Positions 52,111 to 60,965 of a DNA stretch of 64,000 nucleotides are shown here, piece after piece. This DNA comes from Gemmatimonadota bacterium (GTDB lineage: Bacteria; Gemmatimonadota; Gemmatimonadetes; Gemmatimonadales; Gemmatimonadaceae). The position numbers and the translations under genes were made by a program. The stretch covers positions 1 to 64,000 of the forward strand of contig PLCA01000016.1 in the NCBI GenBank assembly GCA_003134685.1, given 5' to 3'. The notes under the pieces were generated by a model. The model was not told the DNA's origin. It searched no databases and was given only the letters and a program-made list of their open reading frames with translations. Position 1 is the stretch's first letter. Each line of letters begins with the position of its first letter.

Positions 52111-53910
52111 ATGAATCATCGACTTTTGCGATGGATCGGTGTCCCGGTCCTGTCGCTCATAGCAGCCATTGCGCTGCCCGCCCAGGAAAACCCAGCAAAA
52201 CGTCTTGCGAGCATCGTCGGTGTCGCCGCCGAGGAGTACGCGAAGGCGATTGACGAGCACGGAAAACTCATCTCGAAGGATGAGTTCGACGAGACTTACG
52301 GGTTCCTGACCGACGCCAAACAGGTCGCGACCAGGCTTCGCGGCTACGATGCCGTGGCGACGAGGGCGATCCTCGACAGCATTGTTGCCGCGGTCGCGCA
52401 AAGAAAACCGCCGACAGTAGTAAGAGAGCTTCATCAGCATTTTGCCACGTCCCTCGGGACGGCCGGGGCGATGGATCTTCCAAAGGGCCCGCTCGATACG
52501 GTCGAGGGGCACGCGTTGTTCGTCAAGAACTGCGCGTCGTGTCACGGCATGACGGGGGCCGGTGACGGGCCGGCCGCGCACACGTTGAGCACGCCGCCGC
52601 CCGCGACCGGCGTCCGAAAACTCACTCCCGAACTCACACCGACGCTTGCCTACAACGTCATCTCGGTTGGAGTGCGCGGCACGGCGATGCCGGGCTACGC
52701 TTCGTCGCTGACGCCGCAGCAGCGGTGGAACATCATCAACTACATCTACTTGCTCCGTGGCGAGCTGTTGAGACTCCCAGTCGCGGGAGCGGATGCGACG
52801 GCGATTCCCGGGGACACGGCATCGCCGGTGATTCTGGCGCTGCTCGACAGCGCCCTCGACTTCGCGCGCAGTGGCAAGACCGCCGAAGCGGGTGATCGCG
52901 CCTTCGATGCGTACATCGCGTTCGAGCCGCTCGAGACTCCGGCGCGCGCGAAAAAGCCCGGACTCGTCGCGACGATGGAGCGCCACTTCGCCGACTTCAA
53001 GGGAGCAGTGAGGCGAAGCGACCTCGCCGCCGCCAAGAGCTCGCGCGATGCGATCGCAAACGAGCTTCCGTCGGTTATCGATCTCACTCAGCAGCCGTCG
53101 GGCGCCTGGGAAGCTTTCTTCCAGTCCTTCCTTATCATCCTGCGTGAAGGATTCGAGGCGATTCTCGTGATCGGCGCGGTTGTCGCACTTCTGATCAAGA
53201 CGGGACATCGCGAGCGGCTTCGCTCGATCTGGCTTGGAATCGTGCTCGGCCTCGTGGCGAGTCTCGCCACCGCCGTCATAATGAAGACGCTGCTCGCGGC
53301 GATGCCCGCCAGCAGGGAGATCGTCGAGGCGACGACGATGCTGATCGCCGTCGTGGTGCTGTTCTCGGTGAGCTACTGGCTCATCTCCAAGGTCGAGGCC
53401 GCGAAGTGGCAGAAATTCATTCGCGAGAAAGTGAATTCGGCACTCGAGCACGGCGGCGGCAAAGCGCTCGCGCTCGTCGCATTCCTCGCGGTCTACCGCG
53501 AAGGAGCGGAGACCGCGCTCTTCTACCAGGCGCTGTTCAACGAAGGACCCAACGTCGGACTTCCGCTCGCGCTCGGGATCGTCATCGGGTTCGCCGCGCT
53601 GGCGGTGATCTTCACGCTCTTCTATCGCTACGGTGTCCGAATCCCGATGCGTCGGTTCTTCACGGTGACGAGCATCCTGCTCTATTACATGGCGTTCGTG
53701 TTCATGGGGAAAGGAATCCGCGAGCTCCAGGAAGGGAACATCATGCGCATCACGGTGATTCCGGGCGGGCCACACGTCGATGCAATGGGTATCTATCCGA
53801 GCGTCGAGACGCTTACGGCGCAGGGGATTCTCATTATCCTGCTACTCTTCGCTACCGTCAGGACATTCGGCCCCGGTCATAAACCGGAACCGGGTGTGCC
53901 CGGGGCGTAG
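52111..53910 (+). CDS. Cytochrome c - FTR1 iron permease fusion
   Basis: A 599-residue protein. Signal peptide (LSLIAAIALPAQ) then a periplasmic region of about 110 residues. A cytochrome c domain follows, with CASCH at residues 141-145 (c-type heme) and distal Met in GTAMPGYASSL near 193. After a helical linker comes an FTR1-type membrane domain of about seven helices with the two REXXE ferric-iron motifs REGFE (345-349) and REGAE (463-467). FTR1 imports ferric iron after oxidation at the outer face; the attached cytochrome may handle electrons during that oxidation. This domain combination occurs in other bacteria. Last residues are Pro/Gly-rich. Confidence 0.87.
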   Translation: MNHRLLRWIGVPVLSLIAAIALPAQENPAKRLASIVGVAAEEYAKAIDEHGKLISKDEFDETYGFLTDAKQVATRLRGYDAVATRAILDSIVAAVAQRKPPTVVRELHQHFATSLGTAGAMDLPKGPLDTVEGHALFVKNCASCHGMTGAGDGPAAHTLSTPPPATGVRKLTPELTPTLAYNVISVGVRGTAMPGYASSLTPQQRWNIINYIYLLRGELLRLPVAGADATAIPGDTASPVILALLDSALDFARSGKTAEAGDRAFDAYIAFEPLETPARAKKPGLVATMERHFADFKGAVRRSDLAAAKSSRDAIANELPSVIDLTQQPSGAWEAFFQSFLIILREGFEAILVIGAVVALLIKTGHRERLRSIWLGIVLGLVASLATAVIMKTLLAAMPASREIVEATTMLIAVVVLFSVSYWLISKVEAAKWQKFIREKVNSALEHGGGKALALVAFLAVYREGAETALFYQALFNEGPNVGLPLALGIVIGFAALAVIFTLFYRYGVRIPMRRFFTVTSILLYYMAFVFMGKGIRELQEGNIMRITVIPGGPHVDAMGIYPSVETLTAQGILIILLLFATVRTFGPGHKPEPGVPGA

Positions 53911-53945
53911 CACTTGCCCATTGTCGTTCGAAGCGGGAGACTGAG

Positions 53946-54857
53946 ATGACAACCAGGCAGATGCCGGCAACCGCGGATGATCAACACGGAATCCGACCCA
54001 AAGGATACCGCCTGCCCGAGTCAACGCGCCTCGGCAGAGTGCGTTTGCAGGTCGCGGATCTCGAGCGATCGCTCTCCTTCTATGAGAGGGTGCTTGGAAT
54101 GAGAGTGATCCGCCGCACCCATGACTCGGTGAGCCTCGGACCGCACGGAGAAGATCGAGAGATCGTTCACCTGCGCCAGCTGAGGAGCGCGCGGCCGGTG
54201 CCGAAGCGCGGACTGCTCGGCCTCTATCATTTCGCGATCCTGCTGCCCGATCGGGCATCGCTCGGCCGGTTCGTAGCGCATCTCGCCGCGATCGGCGAAT
54301 ACGCCGGGATGTCGGATCACTTCGTGAGCGAAGCAGTTTATCTCACCGATCCCGATGGCCTTGGCATCGAGGTGTACGCGGATCGCCCGCGCGACGCATG
54401 GCGCTACGACGAACGGCAGTTGTACATGACCACGAATAGTCTCGACGTGGATGATCTGGTGAAGTCGGCCGGCGGCGAGCGTTGGAAGGGAATGCCGGCC
54501 GGTACCGTGCTCGGCCACGTGCATCTCTACGTCGATGACATCGCAAAGGCCGAGGCGTTCTATCATGACGCGTTCGGATTCGACAAGGTCGTGTGGAGTT
54601 ATCCAGGCGCGCTGTTCATGTCGGCAGGTGGATATCATCATCATCTCGGCACCAACACCTGGGCTCGAGGCGCGCCGCCGGCGACGGACGCGGATGCGCG
54701 TCTGCTCGAGTGGGAGATCATCGTCCCGACGAAGAAGGACGCCGAGGAAGCGGCGCGCCACGTGAAGGCGGCCGGGTACCCCGTGAAAGAGGAGAATGGC
54801 GAATGGATTCTGACCGATCCGTGGGGCACGAGCCTCAGACTCGTTCCCGAAAAATGA
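53946..54857 (+). CDS. VOC-family ring-cleavage dioxygenase/glyoxalase-like protein
   Basis: A 303-residue protein with two vicinal-oxygen-chelate modules, like CatE-type catechol-2,3-dioxygenases of Bacillus (YfiE). First module: LGRVRLQVADLERSLSFYERVLGM; then LYHFAILLPD. Second: LGHVHLYVDDIAKAEAFYHDAFGFD with YHHHLGTNTW and WEIIVPT. Metal ligands of such proteins (His, His, Glu) are available in GHVHLY, HHHLG and LLEWEI. Substrate not inferable. Overlaps the next gene by 4 bp. Confidence 0.82.
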   Translation: MTTRQMPATADDQHGIRPKGYRLPESTRLGRVRLQVADLERSLSFYERVLGMRVIRRTHDSVSLGPHGEDREIVHLRQLRSARPVPKRGLLGLYHFAILLPDRASLGRFVAHLAAIGEYAGMSDHFVSEAVYLTDPDGLGIEVYADRPRDAWRYDERQLYMTTNSLDVDDLVKSAGGERWKGMPAGTVLGHVHLYVDDIAKAEAFYHDAFGFDKVVWSYPGALFMSAGGYHHHLGTNTWARGAPPATDADARLLEWEIIVPTKKDAEEAARHVKAAGYPVKEENGEWILTDPWGTSLRLVPEK

Positions 54858-55366
54858 TGCGACATCGTGGGCACGTTCGTTTCTGGGATCAAGGATGGCG
54901 TTTGGGTGTGTCGCTGGTAGCCGTCGCACTGGTGGCGTGCTCGAGTCAGATGCGGTCTGGTGGAAGTGGGGGATTTCAATTCGCGTCTGACGCTGCCGCG
55001 ATCAAGGCGACACTGGACACGACTGCCGCCGGATGGAATCGGAGCGAGCTACCGGTTTACCTCTCAGCCTATGTGGATTCGTCGACGGCGATGGGCTCGA
55101 CCGGACTCGTGCGCGGAGTGAGGGGAATCGAGGGGCAGATGCGCGCGGGATACTGGAAGACGGGCCGTCCGCTTCAAATGCTCAGCTACGACCATCTGGA
55201 GATCAGGCCAATCGGGCCGAATCAGGCGATCGTGACCGGGCAGTACATTCTCACCGGAGCAGGAATTCCCAACCGAACTGGTTGGTTCACCACGATCTGG
55301 GTTCGCGTCCCCCCGGGCGGGCATCCGCCCACCGGGTGGCGAATGGTGCACGATCACTCGTCGTGA
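54854..55366 (+). CDS. SnoaL/DUF4440-like lipoprotein
   Basis: A 170-residue lipoprotein: signal GVSLVAVALVACSS with lipidated Cys. The mature domain has AIKATLDTTAAGWNRSELPVYLSAYVD, RGVRGIEGQM and the closing TGWFTTIWVRVPPG, TGWRMVHDHSS, matching the NTF2-like DUF4440/SnoaL_3 fold. Such domains serve as binding or minor enzymatic modules; role unknown. The ATG overlaps the previous stop (ATGA). A strong terminator follows at 55425. Confidence 0.75.
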   Translation: MMRHRGHVRFWDQGWRLGVSLVAVALVACSSQMRSGGSGGFQFASDAAAIKATLDTTAAGWNRSELPVYLSAYVDSSTAMGSTGLVRGVRGIEGQMRAGYWKTGRPLQMLSYDHLEIRPIGPNQAIVTGQYILTGAGIPNRTGWFTTIWVRVPPGGHPPTGWRMVHDHSS

Positions 55367-55424
55367 ACGCGGGGCAAATCGGTGTGGGCGCCCAGAGGCG
55401 GAATCCGCGTGTGGGGTTGGTACG

Positions 55425-55458
55425 CAAAGAGTCCGCCCCGACCTGGGCGGACTCTTTG
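55425..55458. terminator. Bidirectional hairpin terminator
   Basis: CAAAGAGTCCGCCC (55425-55438) pairs perfectly with GGGCGGACTCTTTG (55445-55458) around a six-base loop. It lies between the SnoaL-like gene (plus) and the end of the lgt operon (minus), so it probably serves both. Confidence 0.75.
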
Positions 55459-55507
55459 AGCGCGGCTGCATTCACGCTGTACCGGCTCATGCTGATCTAC
55501 ACTCTCG

Positions 55508-55702
55508 TCAGATCCGGTTGACGACCAGCTGCGCTACATAGGCGCGAGGCGCGTTGCCGTCCGCCTGTCGGGGGACCGGCGGTGAGACCCACGAAACGGA
55601 TTTGCCGGTTCCATCGCCGCGCAGCTGGAAAGCGCGGCGATGATCGCGCCCGCCGAAATCAACGCGCGTGACGAAATCAACGCGCGCGTCTGCAGTGACC
55701 GA
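55508..55702 (-). pseudogene. Coding-like fragment in frame after the lgt stop
   Basis: Directly after the lgt TAA the same frame stays open for 64 codons and ends at TGA 55508. The product has a coding-like composition with no low-complexity (for example AFQLRGDGTGKSVSWVSPP and RAYVAQLVVNRI) and GC-rich third positions. There is no ATG, GTG or TTG in the frame, so it is either the 3' remnant of a lost gene or a C-terminal extension of Lgt reached by readthrough. The rest of the gap (55367-55507) holds the hairpin at 55425 and nothing else recognised. Confidence 0.4.
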
Positions 55703-56563
55703 TTAAGCTACCTGAGTTTGAGTCGTGGCATAAATCCCCGGTGCGTCAGCGTGCGGATTCCGACGCATGTACATCCAGACCGCGCCGCCAATCGTGAACA
55801 GCACCGCGATCACCTGCGCTGTCGTAAACGGACCAAAGAAACGGTCGTCCTTTGCGCGCACGAACTCGATCAAAAACCGCTCGATCCCCGCCAGCACGCA
55901 GTATAGTCCGAACAGCCAACCCTCTGCGTGCTTGTGACCGCGAAAACGCCAGAGGATGAGGAACATCACGAAGCCGAGCACGACCTCGTAGAGCTGAGTC
56001 GGATGGACGGAAAGAACCGTATTCGGCGATGAGCCCAACGGCGGCGGGATGTGAAACAGCTGCGTCATGTTCGAGACCGTCGAAGGCGGTGCTCCGTTGG
56101 GGAAGCTCACCGCCCACGGTCCGTTCCAGGGGCGTCCGTAGTCGTCGCCAACCGCCCAGCAGCCGGTCCGCCCCAGGGAATAACCCGCGGCGAGCGCGGG
56201 CGCGGCGACATCGCTGATGCGCGTAAAGCTCTGATGCTTGCGGTGGATCACGATGTAGGAGGCAATTATTCCACCGGTCAGTCCGCCCCAGAACACGAAG
56301 CCGGCTCTGCTCAGGAGAGCGCTGAAGTCGTGCATCAGGATGGCGTAGTAGATCTTGCCACCGAGGAGTCCGCCGACGACTCCCGCAAAGACGACGTCGC
56401 CGATGGGCTCGGGGTCGTGACCGCGCCGCGCGAGCTCACGTTGCGAGATGATCTGGGCGATGACGAACGCCATCAGAACGGCCAGTCCGAATCCGGTGAG
56501 CTGGAGCGGGCCGACATCATACGAAAGGGGCTGCTGGACTATCGAAGCGAAAATCGTTGGCAT
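55703..56563 (-). CDS. lgt: Prolipoprotein diacylglyceryl transferase
   Basis: A 286-residue multipass membrane enzyme that moves diacylglycerol to the Cys of prolipoproteins. Family landmarks: VFAGVVGGLLGGKIYYAIL, FWGGLTGGIIASYIVIHRKH, and the signature region GYSLGRTGCWAVGDDYGRPW (normally GRxGNFxNxE; this form is divergent but keeps Gly-Arg and the following acid). The catalytic His of the family is represented in SVHPTQLYEV. Last gene of the long operon. With lspA in the window, both early lipoprotein-processing enzymes are accounted for. Confidence 0.85.
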   Translation of the reverse strand: MPTIFASIVQQPLSYDVGPLQLTGFGLAVLMAFVIAQIISQRELARRGHDPEPIGDVVFAGVVGGLLGGKIYYAILMHDFSALLSRAGFVFWGGLTGGIIASYIVIHRKHQSFTRISDVAAPALAAGYSLGRTGCWAVGDDYGRPWNGPWAVSFPNGAPPSTVSNMTQLFHIPPPLGSSPNTVLSVHPTQLYEVVLGFVMFLILWRFRGHKHAEGWLFGLYCVLAGIERFLIEFVRAKDDRFFGPFTTAQVIAVLFTIGGAVWMYMRRNPHADAPGIYATTQTQVA

Positions 56564-56573
56564 GGCTCTGAAT

Positions 56574-57617
56574 CTAGGCTGCTACGACGCCCGGGATAGG
56601 GCTGCTGGCGTAGGCGTTCAAATCGAGGCCCGATCTCTCGCCCTGCTCGAATCTGAAAAATGCCGCGCGGGCAATCATCGCGGCATTATCCGTAGCAAGG
56701 CGCGGACTCGGCGTAAGGACGGTGATACCCTCTAGCTCGAGTCTCGTTCGCATCGCGGTGGCAAGGGTGCGATTGCAGGCGACGCCACCGCCCAGGACGA
56801 CCCGCTGACGGGAGAAGGCATTGGCGGCGCGCCAGGTCTTCTCGACCAACGTATCGACGAGTGAATCCTGGAATCCGCGGGCAAGGTCGGCCTTGTCGGC
56901 TTCGATGTCCTTTGACGCGCGCACGGCGTTGAGCACGGCGGTCTTGATGCCGCTGAACGAGAAGGCGTAGTAGTCGTCGTCCTTTGGCAGCGCGTTCTTT
57001 CGCACCATCGCTCTGGCGAAATGGAAACGCTTTGGATTTCCCTCGAGCGCGAGCTGCTCGACGTATCGCCCGCCGGGGTAGGGAAGACCGAGAAGCTTGG
57101 CGACCTTGTCGAATGCTTCGCCGGCCGCGTCGTCGCGCGTTGCCCCGAGCAGCCGGTATTTCCCCCAGGCTTCGACGTCGAGAAGCAGCGTGTGTCCGCC
57201 CGAGATCAACAGCGCAGTGAACGGCGGCACGGCATCGGGGTGCTCGAGCGCCGCCGCGAACAGGTGTCCCTCCATGTGATGAATTCCGAGCAGCGGAATT
57301 CCGCACGAAAACGCGAGCGCCTTCCCGTAGCTCACTCCGACCAGCAGCGCGCCCACCAAGCCCGGAGTGTTCGTGACGGCGACGGCGTCGAGATCATCGA
57401 GTTTTGTTCCCGCCTCTTCGAGCGCGCGCGCGACCACCGGGACAATGCTGGTGAGATGCGCACGTGATGCGATCTCCGGGACTACTCCGCCAAAGACGCG
57501 GTGGACGTCCTGCGACAGGATCACGAGAGACTTCTGGGTGACCTGGTCGCCCTTTCCCTCGAGAACGGCGGCGGACGTCTCGTCGCACGAAGTCTCGATG
57601 CCCAGGATGCGCGTCAC
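56574..57617 (-). CDS. tsaD: tRNA N6-adenosine threonylcarbamoyltransferase
   Basis: A 347-residue ASKHA-fold enzyme transferring the threonylcarbamoyl group to A37 of ANN-decoding tRNAs. Diagnostic parts: ILGIETSCDETSAAVLEG, GGVVPEIASRAHLTSI, the metal-binding HHMEGHLFAAALEH, ISGGHTLLLDV, GEAFDKVAKLLGLPYPGG and VVLGGGVACNRTL. Complete and of normal length. It follows tlpA by 2 bp. Confidence 0.93.
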   Translation of the reverse strand: MTRILGIETSCDETSAAVLEGKGDQVTQKSLVILSQDVHRVFGGVVPEIASRAHLTSIVPVVARALEEAGTKLDDLDAVAVTNTPGLVGALLVGVSYGKALAFSCGIPLLGIHHMEGHLFAAALEHPDAVPPFTALLISGGHTLLLDVEAWGKYRLLGATRDDAAGEAFDKVAKLLGLPYPGGRYVEQLALEGNPKRFHFARAMVRKNALPKDDDYYAFSFSGIKTAVLNAVRASKDIEADKADLARGFQDSLVDTLVEKTWRAANAFSRQRVVLGGGVACNRTLATAMRTRLELEGITVLTPSPRLATDNAAMIARAAFFRFEQGERSGLDLNAYASSPIPGVVAA

Positions 57618-57619
57618 GA

Positions 57620-58171
57620 CTATTCCGTGCGCTCCGTGAGAAGCCTGTCCACCAGTGCCCGCGCCTCGGGCGAGTTCCAGTCGGTAGCCGACATCAGCTT
57701 CTTCCTGATCACGCCGTCCTTGCCGATGATGAACGTCTCCGGATAACCGGTGATGTCGTACAGGTCGGTGATCTCGCCCTTCGGATCGTGCAGGATCTCG
57801 AATGTGAGACCGTACTGTTTCGCGAACGCGCGGATCCCAGAGTCGGTCCCGGGGTCGTCGATGCTGACCGCCACGATCTTCAATCCCTTCGGACCGTACG
57901 TCTTGTGCAGCGCTTCAATGCTCGGCATTTCCACGCGGCACGGCAGGCACCACGTCGCCCAGACGTTGATCATCACCACCTGGCCGCGATAATCGGCGAG
58001 GGTCTTTTCCTTCGGGATGGAATCGAGGGTGAGCGCCTTGAAATTGGGCGCTTTGGTTCCCAGCTCCACCGGGAACAGCTCGTGGCGGAGATACCGCGTG
58101 GCACCGTACGCGATCGCGCAGGTGAGGCCGAGGACGAGCGCGCCAATCGCGAGCTGCTTCCTGCCCGTCAT
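57620..58171 (-). CDS. TlpA-like membrane-anchored thioredoxin
   Basis: A 183-residue thiol-disulfide reductase: anchor near residues 8-25, then an AhpC-TSA/thioredoxin domain with WATWCLPCR holding the redox Cys75-Cys78. The sequence KAPNFKALTLDSIP and GYPETFIIGKDGVIRKK is typical of TlpA/ResA-like proteins that handle cytochrome c maturation or periplasmic disulfides. Start is ATG 58171, overlapping the rpe stop by 4 bp. The frame upstream of that ATG is a shadow of rpe. Confidence 0.88.
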   Translation of the reverse strand: MTGRKQLAIGALVLGLTCAIAYGATRYLRHELFPVELGTKAPNFKALTLDSIPKEKTLADYRGQVVMINVWATWCLPCRVEMPSIEALHKTYGPKGLKIVAVSIDDPGTDSGIRAFAKQYGLTFEILHDPKGEITDLYDITGYPETFIIGKDGVIRKKLMSATDWNSPEARALVDRLLTERTE

Positions 58172-58833
58172 GTCTGTACCGTGCAGCGAGAGCGAAGCTC
58201 CGCGATCTCCGCCTTGGGATTCTTCGCGCTGAAGATGGCGTTGCCCGCGACGAAGGTGTTGGCGCCCGCTTCCCATACCGACTTGATGGTCTTGCGATCG
58301 ATCCCGCCGTCCACTTCCAGAAAAGCCTTGCTGCCATTCTCGGCCAGCATCTCACGCGCGCGGCGAACCTTGTCCACCGATCCCTTGATGAAGCTTTGCC
58401 CGCCGAAACCAGGATTTACGGTCATAACAAGCAGCAAATCGAGATCAGCGATTACCTCACTCACCGCCGAGAGCGGGGTCGCGGGGTTCACCACCGCGCC
58501 GGCGCGGCACCCGAGCTCGCGAATGCGATTGAGCTGTCGCTGCAAGTGCGGCGACACCTCGGTATGGATCGACATTCCGTTCGCGCCCGCCTCGGCGAAG
58601 CTCTCGAAGTAGTTCTCGGGCTGGACGACCATCAGATGCACGTCGATCGGCAGCTTGGTGAGCTTGCGCACCGACTCTATCACCTTGGCGCCGAAGGTGA
58701 GATTGGGAACGAAGCGGCCGTCCATCACATCGACGTGAATCCAGTCGGCGCCGCCCTCCTCGAGCATCGCGATCTCGTCAGCGAGCCTGGAAAGGTCGGC
58801 GCTCAGAATCGATGGCGCGATGCGAACGCTCAT
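58168..58833 (-). CDS. rpe: Ribulose-phosphate 3-epimerase
   Basis: A 221-residue TIM-barrel enzyme interconverting ribulose-5-P and xylulose-5-P. All signature blocks are present: IAPSILSADLSRLADEI, WIHVDVMDGRFVPNLTFGA, VHLMVVQPENYF, VMTVNPGFGGQSFI and LEVDGGIDRKTI. Normal length. Its start overlaps the PASTA gene's stop by 4 bp. Confidence 0.94.
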   Translation of the reverse strand: MSVRIAPSILSADLSRLADEIAMLEEGGADWIHVDVMDGRFVPNLTFGAKVIESVRKLTKLPIDVHLMVVQPENYFESFAEAGANGMSIHTEVSPHLQRQLNRIRELGCRAGAVVNPATPLSAVSEVIADLDLLLVMTVNPGFGGQSFIKGSVDKVRRAREMLAENGSKAFLEVDGGIDRKTIKSVWEAGANTFVAGNAIFSAKNPKAEIAELRSRCTVQT

Positions 58834-59633
58834 TCCGGAACGGGCAGAGGCAATGGAAGCGGGGGAGGCGCGCTGGTACCGGTGTCGATCCTGATCGAGG
58901 GTGGCGCAGGGAAGTGGGAGACGGTGAGACTCACCGCTCCGCCGGCTGAGATCGTCTGCCCGGCTGCGGGCATCTGTCTGATCACAGTGTTCTCGGGCTG
59001 GAGAGAGCTCGTGTCGCGGGAGACGCCGGAGATGCGGAGTCCGATCTGCTCGACCATCGAGCGCGCTTCACCGACGCTGCGCCCGTAGAGGTCGGGCATG
59101 TTCACCGTCGCGGGTCCTTTGCTGAGCACGATGTCCACCGTTCCGGGGAGCTCGACTTTCGTCCCGGCCGGCGGCGATGTGGCGATCACGAGTCCGCGCG
59201 GCGCATCCGAGAGCTGCTCGGTGACGCCCCCCAAAACGAGTCCCGTGTTCTCGATCGAGATGCGCGCCTGCTGCTGCGACATGTTAGTCGTCACCGGCAC
59301 CTCGGCGGTTTTCTGGCCCGCGCTCAGCGCGAGGACGACGTTGGTGCCGCGCTTCTGTCTGCTCCCGGCCGGTGGATCCTCCTGCAGCACGATGTTGGCG
59401 CGAATCGTCTTGTGGAATCGCGATTCGCCCTGCTGCGCGGGGAATCCCTCCTTTTTTAGCGCGACAGTAGCATCCTCGAACGTCTTCCCGACCACGTTCG
59501 GAAGAATTCCATCGTCCGGCAGCACCTCGGCCGGAAACGCAAAGAGGAACACCGCGGTATAGGCGATGAGAAATCCGCCGGCCGCAGCAATCAGATATGG
59601 GAACGCACGCCGAGGAAAGGCGCGCCAGTTCAT
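58830..59633 (-). CDS. Membrane-anchored triple-PASTA protein
   Basis: A 267-residue protein with one membrane helix (FPYLIAAAGGFLIAYTAVFLFAF) and three PASTA domains: LPNVVGKTFEDATVALKKEGF, VPVTTNMSQQQARISIENTGL and MPDLYGRSVGEARSMVEQIGL. There is no kinase domain, so it resembles the sensor part of Stk/PknB proteins without the enzyme. PASTA domains bind peptidoglycan. The C-terminus is Pro-rich (PPPLPLPLPVPE). It begins at the base next to the end of rsmB. Confidence 0.87.
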   Translation of the reverse strand: MNWRAFPRRAFPYLIAAAGGFLIAYTAVFLFAFPAEVLPDDGILPNVVGKTFEDATVALKKEGFPAQQGESRFHKTIRANIVLQEDPPAGSRQKRGTNVVLALSAGQKTAEVPVTTNMSQQQARISIENTGLVLGGVTEQLSDAPRGLVIATSPPAGTKVELPGTVDIVLSKGPATVNMPDLYGRSVGEARSMVEQIGLRISGVSRDTSSLQPENTVIRQMPAAGQTISAGGAVSLTVSHFPAPPSIRIDTGTSAPPPLPLPLPVPE

Positions 59634-60965
59634 CTAGCTGACCCTGCGCAAGCGCGCGGCGAAGGCTCCGTCGGTGCCGTGACGGTGCGGAAGTACGCGC
59701 AGCCGTCCACCGTCGAGCAGCTCCGGAGGAACGCTCCCTTCTGGCGGCGGCTCCAGGATCCAATTGAGATTGTCCGAAAGGAAGGAATCGATCTGCGCGT
59801 CGTTCTCTTCGGGCTCCAGCGAGCAGGTGCTGTAGATGAGAAGCCCATCGGGCCGTACAACTTTCGCAGCTGCCCTCAGAATAAGTTTTTGGAGGGCGGA
59901 CATCACGGCGATGTCCGATACCTTGATGCGCCAGCGCGCGTCGGGGTGCCGGCGGAAGGTGCCAGTTCCGGTGCAGGGCACGTCGATCAGCACCGCGTCG
60001 ACCGGACGAATCGCCGGATTCCGCGCGTCACCGACGAAGGGAAGGAGATTCACGCTCTCGAGGCGACGCTGGTTCGCGAGCAGGCGCTGGAGCCGGCCGA
60101 ACGATTTGTCGCTAGCCACCACTGTGCCTGCGGTACGAGACAGCTCCAGTGCTTTGCCGCCCGGCGCCGCGCACAGGTCGGCGACCGTCGCTCCGGTTGG
60201 AACCGCGGCGTATTCCGTGACGAGCGTGGCGGCCGGATCCTGAACAAAGAAAAGCCCCTTCTTGAATGCGCCAAGCTCCGTGAACGTCGTCCCGCCGGAG
60301 ATCGCGATGCTGTCGCGCGCGTACGGCGCGTCCGCGACGTGAACGCCCGCCGCTTCCATCATCGCCTCGAGCTGTTCGCGGACGATCCCATACGGCCGGA
60401 TCGCGATTGGAGCGTCGGCGTTGTTGAGCGTCAGCAACCGCTCGGTGTCCTGCTCGCCCCACAGGTCGATCCAGCGCGCGATGAGCCAGCGCGGGTGCGA
60501 GTACTTGAGCGCGAGCGCATCAACTGCGTCCGGTGGGGCAGCCGTGATTAGCTGGTCCCGCTCGCGATCGGTGCGCCGCAGCACGGCGTTCACCAGCTTG
60601 CTGGCCCCGATTCCATGTCTGCGCTTCGCCAACTCAACGGTCTGGGCAATCGCGGCGTAGGCCGGCACGCTCCCCATGTTCAGGAGCTGATAGACGCCGA
60701 GCCTGAGGAGATCGATCACATCCGGATCGAGGCGCGCGAGTCCACCGCGCACCCGATCCGAGAGAACCGTATCGATGCTGGTGCGAGTGCGCAGCATACC
60801 GTAGACGAGCTCGCGCGTCCAGCGCCGGTCGCGCGCATCGAGCGGACCGATGCGCCGCTCGAACGACTGATCGAGGAACTCTCCGCGCCGAAGGTCCACG
60901 CAGATCTCCGCCGCCACAGCGCGGGCGGCGGTGACTCCGCCGAGAGTTGCAACGGTGGTGTTCAC
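59634..60965 (-). CDS. rsmB: 16S rRNA (cytosine-967-C5)-methyltransferase
   Basis: A 443-residue RsmB: an N-terminal NusB-like RNA-binding part (residues about 5-140, with FLDQSFERRIGPLDARDRRWTREL) and a SAM-dependent methyltransferase (LCAAPGGKALELSRTAG). Two catalytic cysteines lie in VPCTGTGTFRRHPD and YSTCSLEPEEN. Start is GTG 60965, overlapping thiG (GTGA), so the longer upstream frame is a shadow. Confidence 0.9.
   Translation of the reverse strand: MNTTVATLGGVTAARAVAAEICVDLRRGEFLDQSFERRIGPLDARDRRWTRELVYGMLRTRTSIDTVLSDRVRGGLARLDPDVIDLLRLGVYQLLNMGSVPAYAAIAQTVELAKRRHGIGASKLVNAVLRRTDRERDQLITAAPPDAVDALALKYSHPRWLIARWIDLWGEQDTERLLTLNNADAPIAIRPYGIVREQLEAMMEAAGVHVADAPYARDSIAISGGTTFTELGAFKKGLFFVQDPAATLVTEYAAVPTGATVADLCAAPGGKALELSRTAGTVVASDKSFGRLQRLLANQRRLESVNLLPFVGDARNPAIRPVDAVLIDVPCTGTGTFRRHPDARWRIKVSDIAVMSALQKLILRAAAKVVRPDGLLIYSTCSLEPEENDAQIDSFLSDNLNWILEPPPEGSVPPELLDGGRLRVLPHRHGTDGAFAARLRRVS

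Noticed and set aside
55520-55545. tRNA-like 5' half on the minus strand (GTAGCGCAGCTGGTC)
   Set aside because: No matching 3' acceptor half, no T-arm and no 7-base anticodon loop follow. The bases are better explained as codons of the coding-like fragment after lgt.
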